64,000 bases of DNA from Stentor coeruleus (GCA_001970955.1 MPUH01000068.1:58324-122323); one strand, 5' to 3'; positions 12,142 through 23,809 are shown, numbered from the stretch's first letter. Program-made: numbers and translations. The notes: a model not told the origin generated them from the letters alone.

Positions 12142-12573
12142 TTATTATATAGTCACTTAAATATCAATATTCAATCTACACCTATCTTTATATATTCAAT
12201 TTCTCCAGGTTTTTTACTCTTAAAAAATCTAAACACCCATAAACCCTAGACTTAATTCTAACACCCTAACACAAAAATCATAAACCTTATAACCAAACTC
12301 AAAAAAACTCAAAAAAACTCATAAAACCGCAATCTTAAACATTATATAAAAAATCCCGCCAAACATACATTTACCCTCGAAATCCTATTAAAACTTCAGA
12401 AACCATTTTCTTCTTTACCTCAAACAAACACATTAACCACTATATAAACATATCTAAAACTCAATCTATTTTGCATTTCTATACTTTTATCATATATTTA
12501 TCACATTTTATCAAACAAATCCCACTTATTCTAAAAAACTCTTAAAATATCATAAATTTTGAGTTTATATTAA
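12142..12573. other. AT-rich spacer, nothing recognised
   Basis: Between the F-box gene start and the stop of the small coiled-coil gene. CTCAAAAAAACTCA-type simple sequence only. Confidence 0.5.
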
Positions 12574-12915
12574 TCAAGTATCATCATTTTTCTTTATTTC
12601 TTCGCTTAATGAATTCTTTTTCAAGTTTTGTTCTTCTAGTAATTTTAATGTCGCTTTAAGTTGGTCAATTAAATTATTTTTTTCATCAATTTCATCTTCT
12701 GATTGAGATATTAAAGCTTCAAGTTCAGCTACTCTTGCTCTTAGTGCCTCGTTTTGATCAAGAACTTCTTTTAATGCATTTTTGAGAACTTTTATGTATT
12801 CTTCATGAGTTTTACATTCTTCACAGTTTTTCTTGGGTGTTCTGACAATGTTTTCTTGATTTGTGACAGTACTTTCGTTAAATTTGCTACTTAGAGACTT
12901 TCGCTGTTCAGCCAT
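12574..12915 (-). CDS. Small coiled-coil protein, 113 aa
   Basis: Not recognised as a family. Begins MAEQRKSLSSKFNES. It has a Cys pair (CEECKTHEEY) and then a strong coiled coil from about residue 45 to 100 (regular Leu/Ile spacing, e.g. ALRARVAELEALISQSEDE). Acidic and basic residues alternate as in dimeric coiled coils. The stop is TGA, one of two clear TGA terminators in the window. Its compact start and composition support a real gene. Confidence 0.6.
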   Translation of the reverse strand: MAEQRKSLSSKFNESTVTNQENIVRTPKKNCEECKTHEEYIKVLKNALKEVLDQNEALRARVAELEALISQSEDEIDEKNNLIDQLKATLKLLEEQNLKKNSLSEEIKKNDDT

Positions 12916-13524
12916 ATTTTTTATTAAAATTTCAGCTTTGGTTATATGAAAAATTTAGATTTTTAGATTTGCTGATTGTGAGATTTGATTAGATTTTAAG
13001 AGTTTTATAAGGAATGTGGGTATGATTTGATGAAATATTTGAATGTTTTGTATTTTTTTTTGATTGTATTGTATGGTATTGAAGAAGGTAAGAGATATAT
13101 GATGCAGTTGATTATGGTTTTATGATATAAAGTATGGGATTTTTAGCTTTTATAGAGTTTATAAGTAATATTTCCTATATTACCCAAATCAATAATAAAA
13201 CAATTTTCATTCTTAAATCACCCCTATAAACTAAATCCACATAAAGCAACCAAAAATCATTTAACTTCATGTCTTAACTTAAAATAAACAACTCATCAAA
13301 CCCGAAATCTTCAAACTAACTAAAACTTATTCATACCTCATCCAATAAAATCCCCTTAAATCAAATAATCCACAAATCTCAACTATCTCATCTTTTCTTA
13401 ATTCTTAATTCTCAATCCTAAAATCTCAAAATACCTACCTTCTTCATCTCCACCATTTGCCAAACAAAAATCTCCAATTAAACCCAAATCATTTCCATTA
13501 TCAGCATTCTTATCTGATAAAAAT
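12916..13524. other. Divergent spacer, shared upstream region
   Basis: Lies between the divergent small coiled-coil gene and ATE1, so it should hold both promoters. The strand composition switches near the middle (G/T-rich, then C/A-rich). No specific motif identified. Confidence 0.5.
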
Positions 13525-15178
13525 ATGAGCAAAGTTTCATTGGTAGGCTATCACAGTGGGAGTAACTGCGGCTATTGTAAAACAAATGGTTCCTGTAGTT
13601 TCGGAATAACCTGCAGATTAATGCGAGCAAGTGATTATGAAGGTTTAATGATCAAAGGTTGGAGACGATGTGGAAACTATTATTACAAGCCAGATATTCC
13701 TGGATCTTGTTGTAAACTCAATACAATCCGTTGTCTAGCAGGAGAGTACATCCCAAACAAATCTCAGAATAAAGTGAGCAAAAAATTCCACAGGTTCCTT
13801 CATGGTATCCCTTCAAGTTCTGATAATAAAAAATCCAAAAAACCTATAAAACAACTTGTAATACCTTTAGACCTTCAAGTCCATGTTGAAAATACTATAA
13901 AAACATCAATCGAAGGGCTTTGTGAATACTCACCAGATCTAGTGAAAATCATAAAAAACATCCCAGCTAGAGCTAAGCAATTTGGTGATTATTCAATNAT
14001 TCCTTCATGGTATCCCTTCAAGTTCTGATAATAAAAAATCCAAAAAACCTATAAAACAACTTGTAATACCTTTAGACCTTCAAGTCCATGTTGAAAACAC
14101 TATAAAAACATCAATCGAAGGGCTTTGTGAATACTCATCAGATCTAGTGAAAATCATAAAAAACATCCCAGCTAGAGCTAAGCAATTTGGTGATTATTCA
14201 ATAAGTTCATGTATAATAATATCAGGGAAAAACAAATCTATTGATAAAACTGAACTTATTCAGAAAATGGGCCATGAACTGACTACTAGACTCGAAGGAA
14301 CCCAGTGGTCAATTTTAGACATAAAAAACTTCCATATAAACATCAAAGACTCAAACCCTTCAACAGAAAAACCTAAAAGCGATAAAATAAAAAATCCTTC
14401 AATGGAAGTTGAATTACCAAAACATCAATATACAAGTGAAATTGTCCCTGCAGATTTTAGAGAAGAAAGTTATGAAGTCTATAAAGAATATCAAATCGCT
14501 ATCCACAAAGACTTGCCATCTAGTATAACACGTAGTGGCTATGAGAATTTTTTATGTGGGAAAAATCTTATAAACGAAAAACCTTCTGAACTTTATCCTT
14601 TAGGTCTTGGGAATTTTCATCAACTTCATCGTATTGATGGGAAACTTGTTGCAGTTGGGGTCTTAGACTTCATCCCATCAGGTGTTTCTGCAGTATATTT
14701 TTTCTACTCACCTAAATATTCTCATTTAACTCTTGGTACTCTTGGAGCTCTTAAAGAAATTGAACTTATTCAAGCTAATCTTACTTCTTCATTCAAATAT
14801 TATTACATGGGCTTTTATATCCATACCTGTCAAAAAATGAGATATAAAGGAGAGTTTTTACCTTCTCAGTTAATATGCCCAAAAAATTATGTTTGGGTTG
14901 ATATACAAGATTGTCTTAAAGACCCATCGCATAATTTTGTTAGTCTTCATCAATGTTCTGATAAAACTTTAAATCAAAAAGATTCAGATATGGACTGGAC
15001 AACTGAAAATTTTGTCAGTTTTATTGAACAGAACCTGCAAATAGAAATCGGGGGGAAAGCATTGAAAATGGCAGCACTTAATGATAGAGGACGAGGTATG
15101 GTTATTGGGATGATGATGGAAGCACAAGCTTATATACCAAAATCTATGATGAAAAGACTAGTTTTCAAGCTTAATTAG
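13525..15178 (+). CDS. ATE1: Arginyl-tRNA--protein transferase (ATE1)
   Basis: Transfers Arg from Arg-tRNA to N-terminal Asp/Glu (and oxidised Cys) of proteins, marking them for the Arg/N-degron pathway. The N-terminal domain is clear: CGYCKTNGSCSFG, then the Trp-Arg-rich block GWRRCGNYYYKP and SCCKLNTIRC, holding the Cys residues needed for activity. The C-terminal domain (about residues 290-440) shows YEVYKEYQIAIHKD, GNFHQLHRIDGKLVAVGVLD and YYYMGFYIHTCQKMRYKG, as in the family. The ORF is split at N13998, where 205 bp are repeated with two single-base differences. Collapsing gives about 482 aa, close to yeast and animal ATE1. MOK kinase starts 19 bp after the stop on the same strand. Confidence 0.93.
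13795..14204. repeat. Assembly seam: 205-bp overlap repeated around N13998
   Basis: Copy 1 ends at the N and copy 2 starts right after it. The two copies differ at two bases (SPD versus SSD, and a silent change), as expected from allelic reads or read error. It shifts the ATE1 frame. Confidence 0.9.
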
Positions 15179-15197
15179 AGATATATTAATTACCTAT

Positions 15198-16343
15198 ATG
15201 GACAGTATCGCTTATTTAGAGTACAGGTTTATATCTAAAAAAGGAGAAGGGACATTTAGTGATGTAGTCAAAGCTCAAAGCACTTTGACTGGGAAATTTG
15301 TAGCGATAAAATGTATGAAGAACAAGTTTGAAAGCATAAAACAAGTTAATAGTTTACCTGAAATTCTAGCTTTGAGACGACTTTCACCTCATCCGCATAT
15401 AGTAAGATTGCTTGAAATAATATAGTAAAAGCAACATAGTGATGAATCTAGAGGCTTTTTAGGCCTGGTTTTTGAGCTTATGGATATGAATATGTATGAG
15501 TACATAAAAGACAGAAAACAATACCTTCCTGAAATTAAAGTGAAAAATTTTATGTACCAAATGTTTGTCGCTATAGAGCATATGCATAGAAATAACATAT
15601 TTCATAGAGATATTAAGCCTGAAAATGTTTTAGTTGCTGGCGAGGTGGCTAAATTAGCTGATTTAGGCTCGTGTAAAAGCATGACAAGTCCGATGCCCTG
15701 TACTGAGTACATAAGTACTAGATGGTACAGGTCGCCAGAATGCTTAATGACAGACGGGCATTACGATTTTAAAATGGATGTCTGGGGTGCTGGGTGTGTT
15801 TTTTTTGAAGTCTTGTCTTTGTATCCTCTTTTCCAAGGAACTAACGAATTAGACCAGGTTAAAAAAATCCATGACGTTCTCGGTACACCTGATGAGCAGG
15901 TATTAAAAGACTTCGAATCCAAAGCTTCTCATATGAAATTCGACTTCCCTCGACAAAAAGGTACAGGAATTGACGTTCTTATACCACATGTGAGTATTTT
16001 ATGCAGGGATCTTATCAACAAAATGCTCGCATATAAAACCTCAGAAAGATTAACCATGGCTGAAGTCCTCAAACACGCATATTTTAAAACTTATTTCGAA
16101 AACACCCAAACTTTATCAATCGATTGTACCTTATCAAATTCAACTTATATAGAAAAATCCTCAAGTATCCTCCCACCAATAAAAAACAGTTTTCCTAAAA
16201 AGAAAGACAAAACCAAAGCTGAGAACTCCAGCAAAACCCTTGGGTTTTTAGAAAACAGTCCAAACTCTGTGAAAAAAAGCATTCTTGAACTAAGAAAAGC
16301 ATATGCGCCTACAAACAATAAATTTTACAAGAGTTCATATTAA
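15198..16343 (+). CDS. MOK: MOK/RAGE-type protein kinase (MAK/ICK/MOK group)
   Basis: Two exons joined over a 15-nt intron (15425-15439) give about 376 aa. Kinase domain: Gly loop GEGTFSDVV (16-24), VAIK Lys38, HRD at 131-133, metal-binding motif DLG at 150-152 (DFG in most kinases), activation-loop TEY at 164-166 in CTEYISTRWYRSPE, and the CMGC/MOK block NELDQVKKIHDVLGTP. The TEYISTRWYR..ECL and LADxGSC context is characteristic of MOK. In other organisms MOK and its relatives control cilium length and intraflagellar transport, so a ciliary role is likely. The C-terminal tail (about residues 285-376) is Ser/Lys-rich. Only 19 bp separate it from the ATE1 stop, so its promoter probably lies within ATE1. 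Confidence 0.9.
15425..15439 (+). other. 15-nt intron in MOK kinase
   Basis: GTAAAAGCAACATAG. Removal joins HIVRLLEII to YDESRGFLGLVFELMD within the kinase N-lobe, exactly as the family requires. Confidence 0.95.
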
Positions 16344-16447
16344 TAAAATCATCATAATTATATATAAACCCTACTAAAACAAAAAAATCAAATCTAATAT
16401 AAAAACATAGCTTTTTGACATATCACGTAAAATGTGGTCATAAAAAA

Positions 16448-17893
16448 ATGTTGAGCCGCAAATCAAGTCGACTTGTTCGGATGTTTTCAGGTTTCAGGAT
16501 GGAAAAAGATACCTTTGGTGACATCAAAGTTGCCTCAGATCGCTATTGGGGTGCTCAAACCCAGAGATCCCTTGAGAACTTCGATATTGGTGGTGAACAT
16601 GAAAGAATGCCTTTGACTCTAATAAAGTCTTTAGGTATACTAAAAAAATCAGCTGCTATAGTCAATAAAGGTTTTGGGCTTAATCCAAAAGTTGCTGATG
16701 CTGTAGTCCAAGCTGCTGATGAAGTCATCACTGGTAAGCTCAATAGTCATTTCCCATTAGTTGTATGGCAAACAGGTTCAGGTACTCAAACTAATATGAA
16801 TGCAAATGAAGTTATAGCAAATAGGGCAATTGAACTTCTTGGGGGCAAAATCGGTGAAAAAAGTGTACATCCAAATGACCATGTGAATATGAGCCAAAGT
16901 TCTAATGACTCATTCCCAACAGCTATGCATATTGCTGCAGTCTTAGAAATCACCCATGTACTTATCCCTGGTTTAGAAGGTCTACATAAAGCACTTTTAG
17001 CTAAAAGTGAAGAATTCAAAGATATTATCAAAATCGGTAGAACACATACTCAAGATGCTACACCTTTAACTCTTGGACAAGAATTTGGAGGTTATGCTGC
17101 TCAAGTTGAATTGGGTATTAAAAGAATTAAAAACAATCTTTATGATGTTTATGCTTTAGCTCAAGGTGGTACAGCTGTAGGTACTGGGATTAACACTTAT
17201 GTTGGTTTTGCTGAAAAAGTTGCTGAACAAATAGCTAAAGAAACTGGGTTACCTTTTAGAACAGCAGAAAATAAATTTGAAGCTTTAGCTGCTCATGATG
17301 CTCTTGTGCAGATATCAGGGTCAATAAATACTGTGGCTGTATCTTTAATGAAAGTTGCTAATGATATAAGGTTATTAGGTTCTGGACCTAGATCAGGACT
17401 TGGTGAGTTGCTTTTACCTGAAAATGAACCTGGAAGTTCAATTATGCCTGGTAAAGTAAATCCAACTCAATGTGAAGCTTTGACTATGGTATGTGCTCAG
17501 ATAATGGGAAATCATGTTGCTGTAACTGTTGGTGGTTCAAATGGGCATTTTGAACTTAATGTTTTCAAACCTGTGATAATAAAAAACGTCCTTCATTCAA
17601 CAAGACTACTTGGAGATGCGGCAAGAAGCTTCACTAAAAACTGTGTTGTAGGGATTCAAGCTAATAAAGGGAAAATCCAAGACCTAATGAAAAACAGTCT
17701 TATGCTTGTAACAGCTTTAAACCCATATATCGGTTATGATAAAGCTGCGAAAATTGCTAAAACTGCTCATAAAGAAGGAGGGAACTTGAAAGAAACAGCT
17801 ATAAAACTTGGCTATTTGACAGCTGAAGAGTTCGATAAATGGGTTAATCCTTATGATATGATCAGCCCTCATGAATACAAGCCAAAACACTAG
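16448..17893 (+). CDS. FH: Fumarate hydratase, class II (mitochondrial)
   Basis: Catalyses fumarate to L-malate in the TCA cycle. About 481 aa from the ATG at 16448. An upstream TTG could extend the frame but is an unlikely start. The first ~17 residues ([17 protein letters not shown]) are Arg/Ser-rich and acid-free, as in a mitochondrial targeting peptide. Signatures: [27 protein letters not shown] (His141), [17 protein letters not shown] (catalytic-type His200) and the superfamily loop [16 protein letters not shown] at about 329-344. Length matches FumC and eukaryotic FH. No intron. Convergent with the coiled-coil gene at 17915-18904, 21 bp apart. Confidence 0.97.
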   Translation: MLSRKSSRLVRMFSGFRMEKDTFGDIKVASDRYWGAQTQRSLENFDIGGEHERMPLTLIKSLGILKKSAAIVNKGFGLNPKVADAVVQAADEVITGKLNSHFPLVVWQTGSGTQTNMNANEVIANRAIELLGGKIGEKSVHPNDHVNMSQSSNDSFPTAMHIAAVLEITHVLIPGLEGLHKALLAKSEEFKDIIKIGRTHTQDATPLTLGQEFGGYAAQVELGIKRIKNNLYDVYALAQGGTAVGTGINTYVGFAEKVAEQIAKETGLPFRTAENKFEALAAHDALVQISGSINTVAVSLMKVANDIRLLGSGPRSGLGELLLPENEPGSSIMPGKVNPTQCEALTMVCAQIMGNHVAVTVGGSNGHFELNVFKPVIIKNVLHSTRLLGDAARSFTKNCVVGIQANKGKIQDLMKNSLMLVTALNPYIGYDKAAKIAKTAHKEGGNLKETAIKLGYLTAEEFDKWVNPYDMISPHEYKPKH

Positions 17894-17914
17894 TTAATTA
17901 GTTATTCGAAATAT

Positions 17915-18904
17915 TTAGTTACGGGGAATTGGTGAAGCTATAGCTTTAACTCGGTTCAAACTTTCTTCAATATCCTGGAGAAGTGTTGACCCTCTAGCAC
18001 TAGTACGTGTTGGAGATGTTGGTTTTAAAGGAAAGACTGTACGTCGTCCTATTATCGAATCAAGCATTTGGATTTTTTTAGAACACTCATCTTCAACAGG
18101 TTGACCTTTTTGTCTATTAATTTCTTCGTTTAATAGTGAAAGTTTTTTTTTTAAATCAAAAATCCGCCTTCGTTTCTCGTCAGCCAAAAGCTTGTCTTTT
18201 AAATATGTACTTTTTTCTCCTGATAAGATGTTGATACGGCCGATTTCTTCTTCAATTCTTTTGTTTTCACCAAGGACTTGTTGGAGTTTGAGTAAAGCTT
18301 TTTTCTCATTTAAAGTTGAGATATTGGAATCTTCTTGACTAAAAAGGGCATCATCGTCTAAATCCCCATTGCTTGAGTTTCGGATAACAGTTTTTAGTCT
18401 TTGGATTTCGCTGTTGAGGAATTTAACTTTTTTTGAGTAGATGTTGTAGTGTTCGAAATTTTCGATTTCTAGACATTTGAATTTCATTTGGTCATTCTCG
18501 CTGGTCACTTCACGGATACTGCTTCGGGCATCATCTTCAAGACGTTGATAGTTTATTTTTTGGACTAGGCATTTTTGCAGTATATCATGTTTTCTTACAA
18601 GTGAAGCTTGCATTACAACTATCTGTGATGCCAAATCTTCAGCTTTTTCTGTAGTAACTGTTTTTTCAGTTGGGATTGTGACTAGCTCATCAACTATCTC
18701 TCTAAGTTTATTTACCCCACCATCAAAGTCAGTATGCATTACTAAGATATCCTTGACTATATTTCTTTCTTCTTGCGGTCTGCTATGGTATAAAGCTTTA
18801 AGTTCATTTCTTTCTCTTTCAAATTGTGAGTTCTCTATTTCGATAAATCTCAGCATAGACGTCATCTCATCTATAACGAGATTCCTCGCCCTTCCACAGA
18901 TCAT
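17915..18904 (-). CDS. Coiled-coil protein, 329 aa, unrecognised
   Basis: Almost entirely helical. Heptad-like segments run from about residue 15 to 60 (SMLRFIEIENSQFERERNEL) and 75 to 270, ending with a Pro/Ser/Thr/Arg-rich tail (FPLKPTSPTRTSARGSTL) and a final short helix. No enzymatic motif. Likely structural or cytoskeletal. The start codon has the common ATAA-ATG context. Stop TAA. Confidence 0.75.
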   Translation of the reverse strand: MICGRARNLVIDEMTSMLRFIEIENSQFERERNELKALYHSRPQEERNIVKDILVMHTDFDGGVNKLREIVDELVTIPTEKTVTTEKAEDLASQIVVMQASLVRKHDILQKCLVQKINYQRLEDDARSSIREVTSENDQMKFKCLEIENFEHYNIYSKKVKFLNSEIQRLKTVIRNSSNGDLDDDALFSQEDSNISTLNEKKALLKLQQVLGENKRIEEEIGRINILSGEKSTYLKDKLLADEKRRRIFDLKKKLSLLNEEINRQKGQPVEDECSKKIQMLDSIIGRRTVFPLKPTSPTRTSARGSTLLQDIEESLNRVKAIASPIPRN

Positions 18905-19079
18905 TTATAAATTAAATTTTGTTTTTGTAAGAAATTATGGATTAGAATTAATGGATTTTTAAATAAATTGAAATGCTGAATGATAATATGTGGTATTATC
19001 AATATAAGGAATATTTTTTTTGATGGAAATGGGTGTTTATTATCAAGGTTTGCTATTGAAACTATAATATCTAATACTA

Positions 19080-21021
19080 TTACAAACTATCTAAAAACAC
19101 TTGAAAATGTTTAGAATAAGCAGCTCTTTCCAGATAACTAAAACTCCCACAGTGATCACAGTTCAAAGGTATCAGCCTTCCAANTTTCCAGATAACTAAA
19201 ACTCCCACAGTGATCACAGTTCAAAGGTATCAGCCTTCCAACAATAGCATAATCAACCTTGTTATTAGTACTAGTAAAATCTTCCAATTCTCCATGAATC
19301 CCACATTTTTCTTCAAAATAATCCAACATTTTCTTTAATATTTTCATCATACCCACAAGTTCTCCACTCATTTCCTCACCATTATCCATCGAGCTTTCAG
19401 CAGCATCAATAGCATCCCCAATTTTATCAATAACTTTCATATGTGAATTCAAATTATCTTGAATAAAACTCGCACTTCCCCACAAGTCAAGGGTTATAAG
19501 CCAAACCAACATACTCAACTGTGGGAATTTATCATTTATAACATTAGCCATAGTCTTACCACACGCATCAATAAGTTCGAGTTTATTTAAAAATTCTTCA
19601 AAATCCGATTTTTTTTCATCATACTTAAAAAGCTTCTTAGTATCCCTAACAAAATCTTCAATTTCTATAGCTTCTATTATATGTGAAGTTTTTTTAAGTA
19701 TCTTTGGTTTAAAATAACCTAATGTTATCATATTATAATTCGGGTATATAAACCTTAAAGCAACTCCAGATTTCAATGAACTTAAATCAGATACGATTTT
19801 ATCATCAACATCAGCAGCTAAAACTTTATAGCATTTAACCCCTAAATAATCAGCAACAGTATCACAGTCGGTTTTTAAAAAAATCCTTATAAGCCAATAA
19901 GCTAAAGAGCCATAACGATAAAAAGCTGTCTCTTTAATAGAAGAAAAAGTCCTGTCAGCGAATAAATAGTCAAGGTTGCATTTTTTAGCTAAGTAACAAG
20001 CGAAACTACCCCCAAGACTTTCCCCATGAATAGCGATTTTCCCTAACTCTAAACGTGTTTTTAAAGTATTTATAAGCATTTCTCCATCTAATTGGATTCT
20101 ATGGATACTTGGAGTCCCTGTACTTCTTCCATATCCTCTATAATTCCATATAATAATATTTAATCCAAGATCACAATAATAACTTACCCATTCGTTTTGG
20201 TATAAACTATATTCATATAACCCAGCATTAGCATTACAATACAAAACTGTCCCTTGATTAGAAATATCTTGATTTTTTATATATAAACTATATGGATTTT
20301 ACCAGTCTAAATTACATCCATCATCTAAAGGGATCCAGATTTGTGTGCATTTCATAGTAGACTCTAAGTTACTGCGCATATAGTTCAAGTCGCCAAAGGG
20401 TTTTTTTTGAAAAAGGATGATTTTTTCACGAACCCAACTTATTGAAGTATATGTTTGTAGAGCTTTTTTAAGTCTGTTTATTGAATCTTTACATATTAAC
20501 ACTTTCTGAGGACTTTCTATAAGTAAATCTACACTTGCTGAGTTCTGAGAATCCTCATTATTTTCTTCGATATTACTACATACTTCTATTATAAGTTTCA
20601 AAAACTTGTCTTGCACTTTATTATGCCCATAATCGCTTTGGCATTTAATCAGATTTAGCCTAACTTGGTTGATATAACGAAAAGAGTTTAAAAAACCATA
20701 ATAACTAACTGGGTTCTGTTCTAAACCTCCATCCTTTAGATTTTTTTCTATAAACTCCAGTTCCTTCAACAACCTTTCAGCTATTTCTAAACAAAACCTC
20801 GTCTCAACACTTATTCTATAATACCAAAACGAACCTGGAAATACAACATATTGTACCGTTTTGATTAAAATCCCATAAAATACTACAAAAAATATCAAAC
20901 ACGAACCTGTCATACCAATTTTCTCTTTCAATGCATAAGAAATATACACTATCATTAATAAAACTAGAATCACCACAGTTGTAATCAGCATAGATTTCAC
21001 TATAGTCCTAAAACTAACCAT
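19080..21021 (-). CDS. Membrane-anchored alpha/beta hydrolase (serine hydrolase fold)
   Basis: Exons join over a 15-nt intron (20288-20302). The 3' end is broken at N19184 by a repeated 58 bp; collapsing it carries the frame on through GSFSYLERAAYSKHFQ to a TAA at 19080-19082, about 622 aa in all. Two membrane spans (about residues 11-31 and 38-58) are followed by a ~180-residue helical segment. The hydrolase core then has TVLYCNANAG (oxyanion-strand region), WNYRGYGRSTGTPS and the nucleophile elbow HGESLGGSF (G-x-S-x-G). This resembles BEM46/ABHD-type hydrolases, lipases or depalmitoylases. The substrate is unknown, and the acid and His of the triad cannot be assigned with certainty. Its ATG lies 18 bp past the stop of the K+ channel gene. 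Confidence 0.8.
19127..19242. repeat. Assembly seam: 58-bp overlap repeated around N19184
   Basis: The 3' end of the hydrolase gene is present twice around the N, giving a false C-terminus. Confidence 0.9.
20288..20302 (-). other. 15-nt intron in alpha/beta hydrolase
   Basis: Sense strand GTAAAATCCATATAG. Removal joins LDDGCNLD to CLYIKNQDISNQGTVLY, leading straight into the hydrolase core. Confidence 0.92.
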
Positions 21022-21039
21022 TTATTTTTATAACTTTGC

Positions 21040-22299
21040 CTAGTTATTATTATCTAGAATAAACCCGAATTTCCTAAGTTTATCTGCGATCTTATCAGCT
21101 TTGATTTCTAAAAGAGACATTTTACCTGTTGTTGAACCTGTTGCATGGTAGATAAAAGTCTCATTTGAAGGGTCGGAATTTTTGAAGTTCAAAAAAGACC
21201 TGAGCCTGTTTCTAACTACTTCCCAAGCTTTTTGACTTTTATTATCGTGCCTAGTTGTCACTAGACAGCTACCAATTGCATTTGCTGCTTCTCTGCCTAC
21301 AATAATAGCTCTTTTTTCATTTTGCTTTAGTTGAAGTACTTGACCTACTGTTACAAAGGTTAATGAAAGGATAATACCGCCCCAGAAAATACTTAAAATT
21401 ACCATTAAACGGCCTAAGATTGATATAGCGAAAGTATCACCGTAACCTACAGTGGTCATTGTGATTATAATGTTCCAATATGCGTTTTCAGTTGAGTTGA
21501 ATACACTTGAGTTTATTGGTCGTTCAAAAATACGAGCGAGGTTACCGAAGATTATCACACCAGGGATTAATAAAAAGAACAATAAAATTGGCATTGGGTT
21601 AGCCCCGATGTAGCATTTCATTGAGAAAGCTGGGGTGAGGTGGACTCCATATTTTTCTGCTGAGTTTCTTGCCATATCAGTTTGATACTTCCCATAACTC
21701 AAACATGCAAGGCCAAGATATGCAAGTCTTAATATCATAAAAGCATAAGTAGCTTCTGATGTATAATAGCAAACATTAGCATGTTTATATTTTATCTGTT
21801 GTGGAACATGAAAAGTTGAGTCATCACCTGGATATGGGAATATCATAAAAAGTACAATGGCAACCCAAGTATGTCCATCAAACAAATAATCAGATATTTT
21901 ACGTTTTCTTTGCATTTCCATAACCTCAAGTACGCTAACTTTATGCACAGGTGGATATTCTTTAAAAGTAAAAGGAATATTTCTCATCCAACTATAGTAA
22001 TAGGCTTTATATGGAATTAGCAAGATGATTGCTATAACGCTACAAACTAGAGCTGCTATTCTGAAATATATACCAATCTCGTTTTGCTCACATATTTCGC
22101 AACCATCAAAGGAATCTAATTTTCTTATAGGACGAGAAAATCTTAGCTCGTAATCAATACCTGCTGGAATTATTGCTAAAGCACCAATCAATGCACTAAG
22201 CATACGGTAGAATCGCCACTCTGAAAATAATTTCTCAGAAAGGTCGGTATAGTAACCAAGAGAATTTTCTTTGGCAGGCTCTTTATCAGAGTGTCCCAT
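21040..22299 (-). CDS. Potassium channel subunit, six transmembrane segments
   Basis: 419 aa with about six hydrophobic segments (roughly 34-50, 76-95, 143-156, 183-200, 232-253, 293-318) and a pore loop holding the K+ selectivity filter TTVGYGD (Asp288) before the last span. The fourth segment lacks the regular Arg/Lys array of voltage sensors. The ~100-residue C-terminal tail is basic and helical (QLKQNEKRAIIVGREAAN). The layout is closest to small-conductance (SK-like) channels, which bind calmodulin here, but this is inference. In ciliates K+ channels set membrane potential and ciliary or contractile responses. Tightly followed by the hydrolase on the same strand. Confidence 0.88.
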   Translation of the reverse strand: MGHSDKEPAKENSLGYYTDLSEKLFSEWRFYRMLSALIGALAIIPAGIDYELRFSRPIRKLDSFDGCEICEQNEIGIYFRIAALVCSVIAIILLIPYKAYYYSWMRNIPFTFKEYPPVHKVSVLEVMEMQRKRKISDYLFDGHTWVAIVLFMIFPYPGDDSTFHVPQQIKYKHANVCYYTSEATYAFMILRLAYLGLACLSYGKYQTDMARNSAEKYGVHLTPAFSMKCYIGANPMPILLFFLLIPGVIIFGNLARIFERPINSSVFNSTENAYWNIIITMTTVGYGDTFAISILGRLMVILSIFWGGIILSLTFVTVGQVLQLKQNEKRAIIVGREAANAIGSCLVTTRHDNKSQKAWEVVRNRLRSFLNFKNSDPSNETFIYHATGSTTGKMSLLEIKADKIADKLRKFGFILDNNN

Positions 22300-22916
22300 T
22301 TATTTAATGGCTTATTTGCTAAGAAAATTTTAAATTTTAAAGGCAAAATTAAACTATTTCCACATACTTATCTTGATGTTTTAGATATTCTAAAGTGTAT
22401 ATCGACTTTATTATATTTATTTAAGCATAATAAATTATTTGTATGCTTAGAAACTTGATGTATGTTAATTATTATTCTAATTATAAAAATTTTTAGTTTA
22501 AGTGAAAATTTATGTTCTTAAAACTATGTTTTTGATAAAAATTATACCTTTTGTTATGCGAATATGGGGATTATTTTTAAGAGTAGACATGGTATATACG
22601 ATAATATTATTAGCTTTACTTGATACAATTTTTATTGTATGTAGGAGTATTTTTTGGTATAAAATGCTTTGGAAAAGTGCTTTTAAAGTATTTTATAGAT
22701 AATAAATATTATGCTAGAATTATATTGAAAAAAAAAATTTGAATGAATTTTATATAGTATTACTATAAGTATTTTTTTGAAATAGATACTAGGATTAAGT
22801 TTATCTTGAGCTAATTAATAACTTAATTTAATTCGCATAAAAAGGTTGAAATCATGCTTATTATATGTATTCATTTTTAAGCAAATATTATTGTTTATAA
22901 TTTTAGACAGAGGGTA
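22300..22916. other. AT-rich spacer upstream of K+ channel gene
   Basis: Holds the channel's upstream region. A 66-codon plus ORF (22502-22702) is hydrophobic, low-complexity and has no recognisable domain, so it is not called. Confidence 0.5.
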
Positions 22917-23809
22917 ATGAGCAAATCGCTTAAAAGGGTGATTTTTTACAGAAGAATAAATCTAAATAATATTTGTATAGGCCTTGTATTTTTAAAGTAA
23001 TATTATACCGATATGATTTAAGAAAATATCAAGTTGTTTCTATCAGGAAAATATACTTTTAAGCATTATCGTAAAGATAGGATAAAAAATAACTTTAAAT
23101 ATAAAAAGTGCTATATTAGAAAGTTATTGCTTTATTTTATATTCTATATTAGATACAAATGATTTAAAGAGTATTGAGTTAGTATGTTACAAAGTAGCTC
23201 AAGATATGATTATTGAAATAAAAAATTTCTTCAAGCAGAACTTAGATTATTTACGCTCAAAGAAAGATGAAGCAATAGATTTTATTTATAGAAAAATGAA
23301 AAACTAATCTGATATTATAAAAGACTGGGTTAGAGTAATAAATTTGAAAGAAAGAGATTAGTATTATTATTAGTTAGGAATTATCGCTTGATTATTGTCC
23401 AGCCCTTGTGAAAGAAAGATATAAAAATTAATTTATTTTTAACATGAGAAAGGTACTTAGCATTAAAGATGCATCATCAAATATTACGATTGATGTGGAA
23501 AACTTAAAAAGGATTTTTAAAAAAAATGAGAAAAAATTAAAGCGAGCATATAAAAGGAATTACAATGTTAAATCAAAGTACTGGGTAAAGAAATTGAAAA
23601 AAAAAATAACAATAGAAAAATTTACGGGTAAAATTAATAAAGAAAATTATGAGAGATTTAGAATTGAAGAAACCAAATGTGATATGCTAAAATTAAATTA
23701 TGAAAAGTTTAAAGAAATATTTATTAACATGAGCTGGAATTTTATAGTGCAAATAAATCGTATTAAAGATAAAAAGTATATTTTTGTTTGTAAATACTTA
23801 AGCAGATAA
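22917..23809 (+). pseudogene. Coding-like, stop-interrupted stretch
   Basis: Three consecutive segments read like protein on the plus strand: from ATG 22917 (MSKSLKRVIFYRR...), about 23100-23305 in another frame (LDTNDLKSIELVCYKVAQD, faintly F-box-like) and the 121-codon ORF at 23444-23809 (Lys-rich, KFTGKINKENYERFRIEET). They are separated by TAA/TAG codons and frame changes. No family recognised. It could be a decayed gene, or only the last ORF may be real. Low confidence. Confidence 0.3.

Noticed and set aside
16415-16447. Upstream TTG start for fumarase
   Set aside because: Non-ATG start; ATG 16448 begins a plausible mitochondrial targeting peptide.
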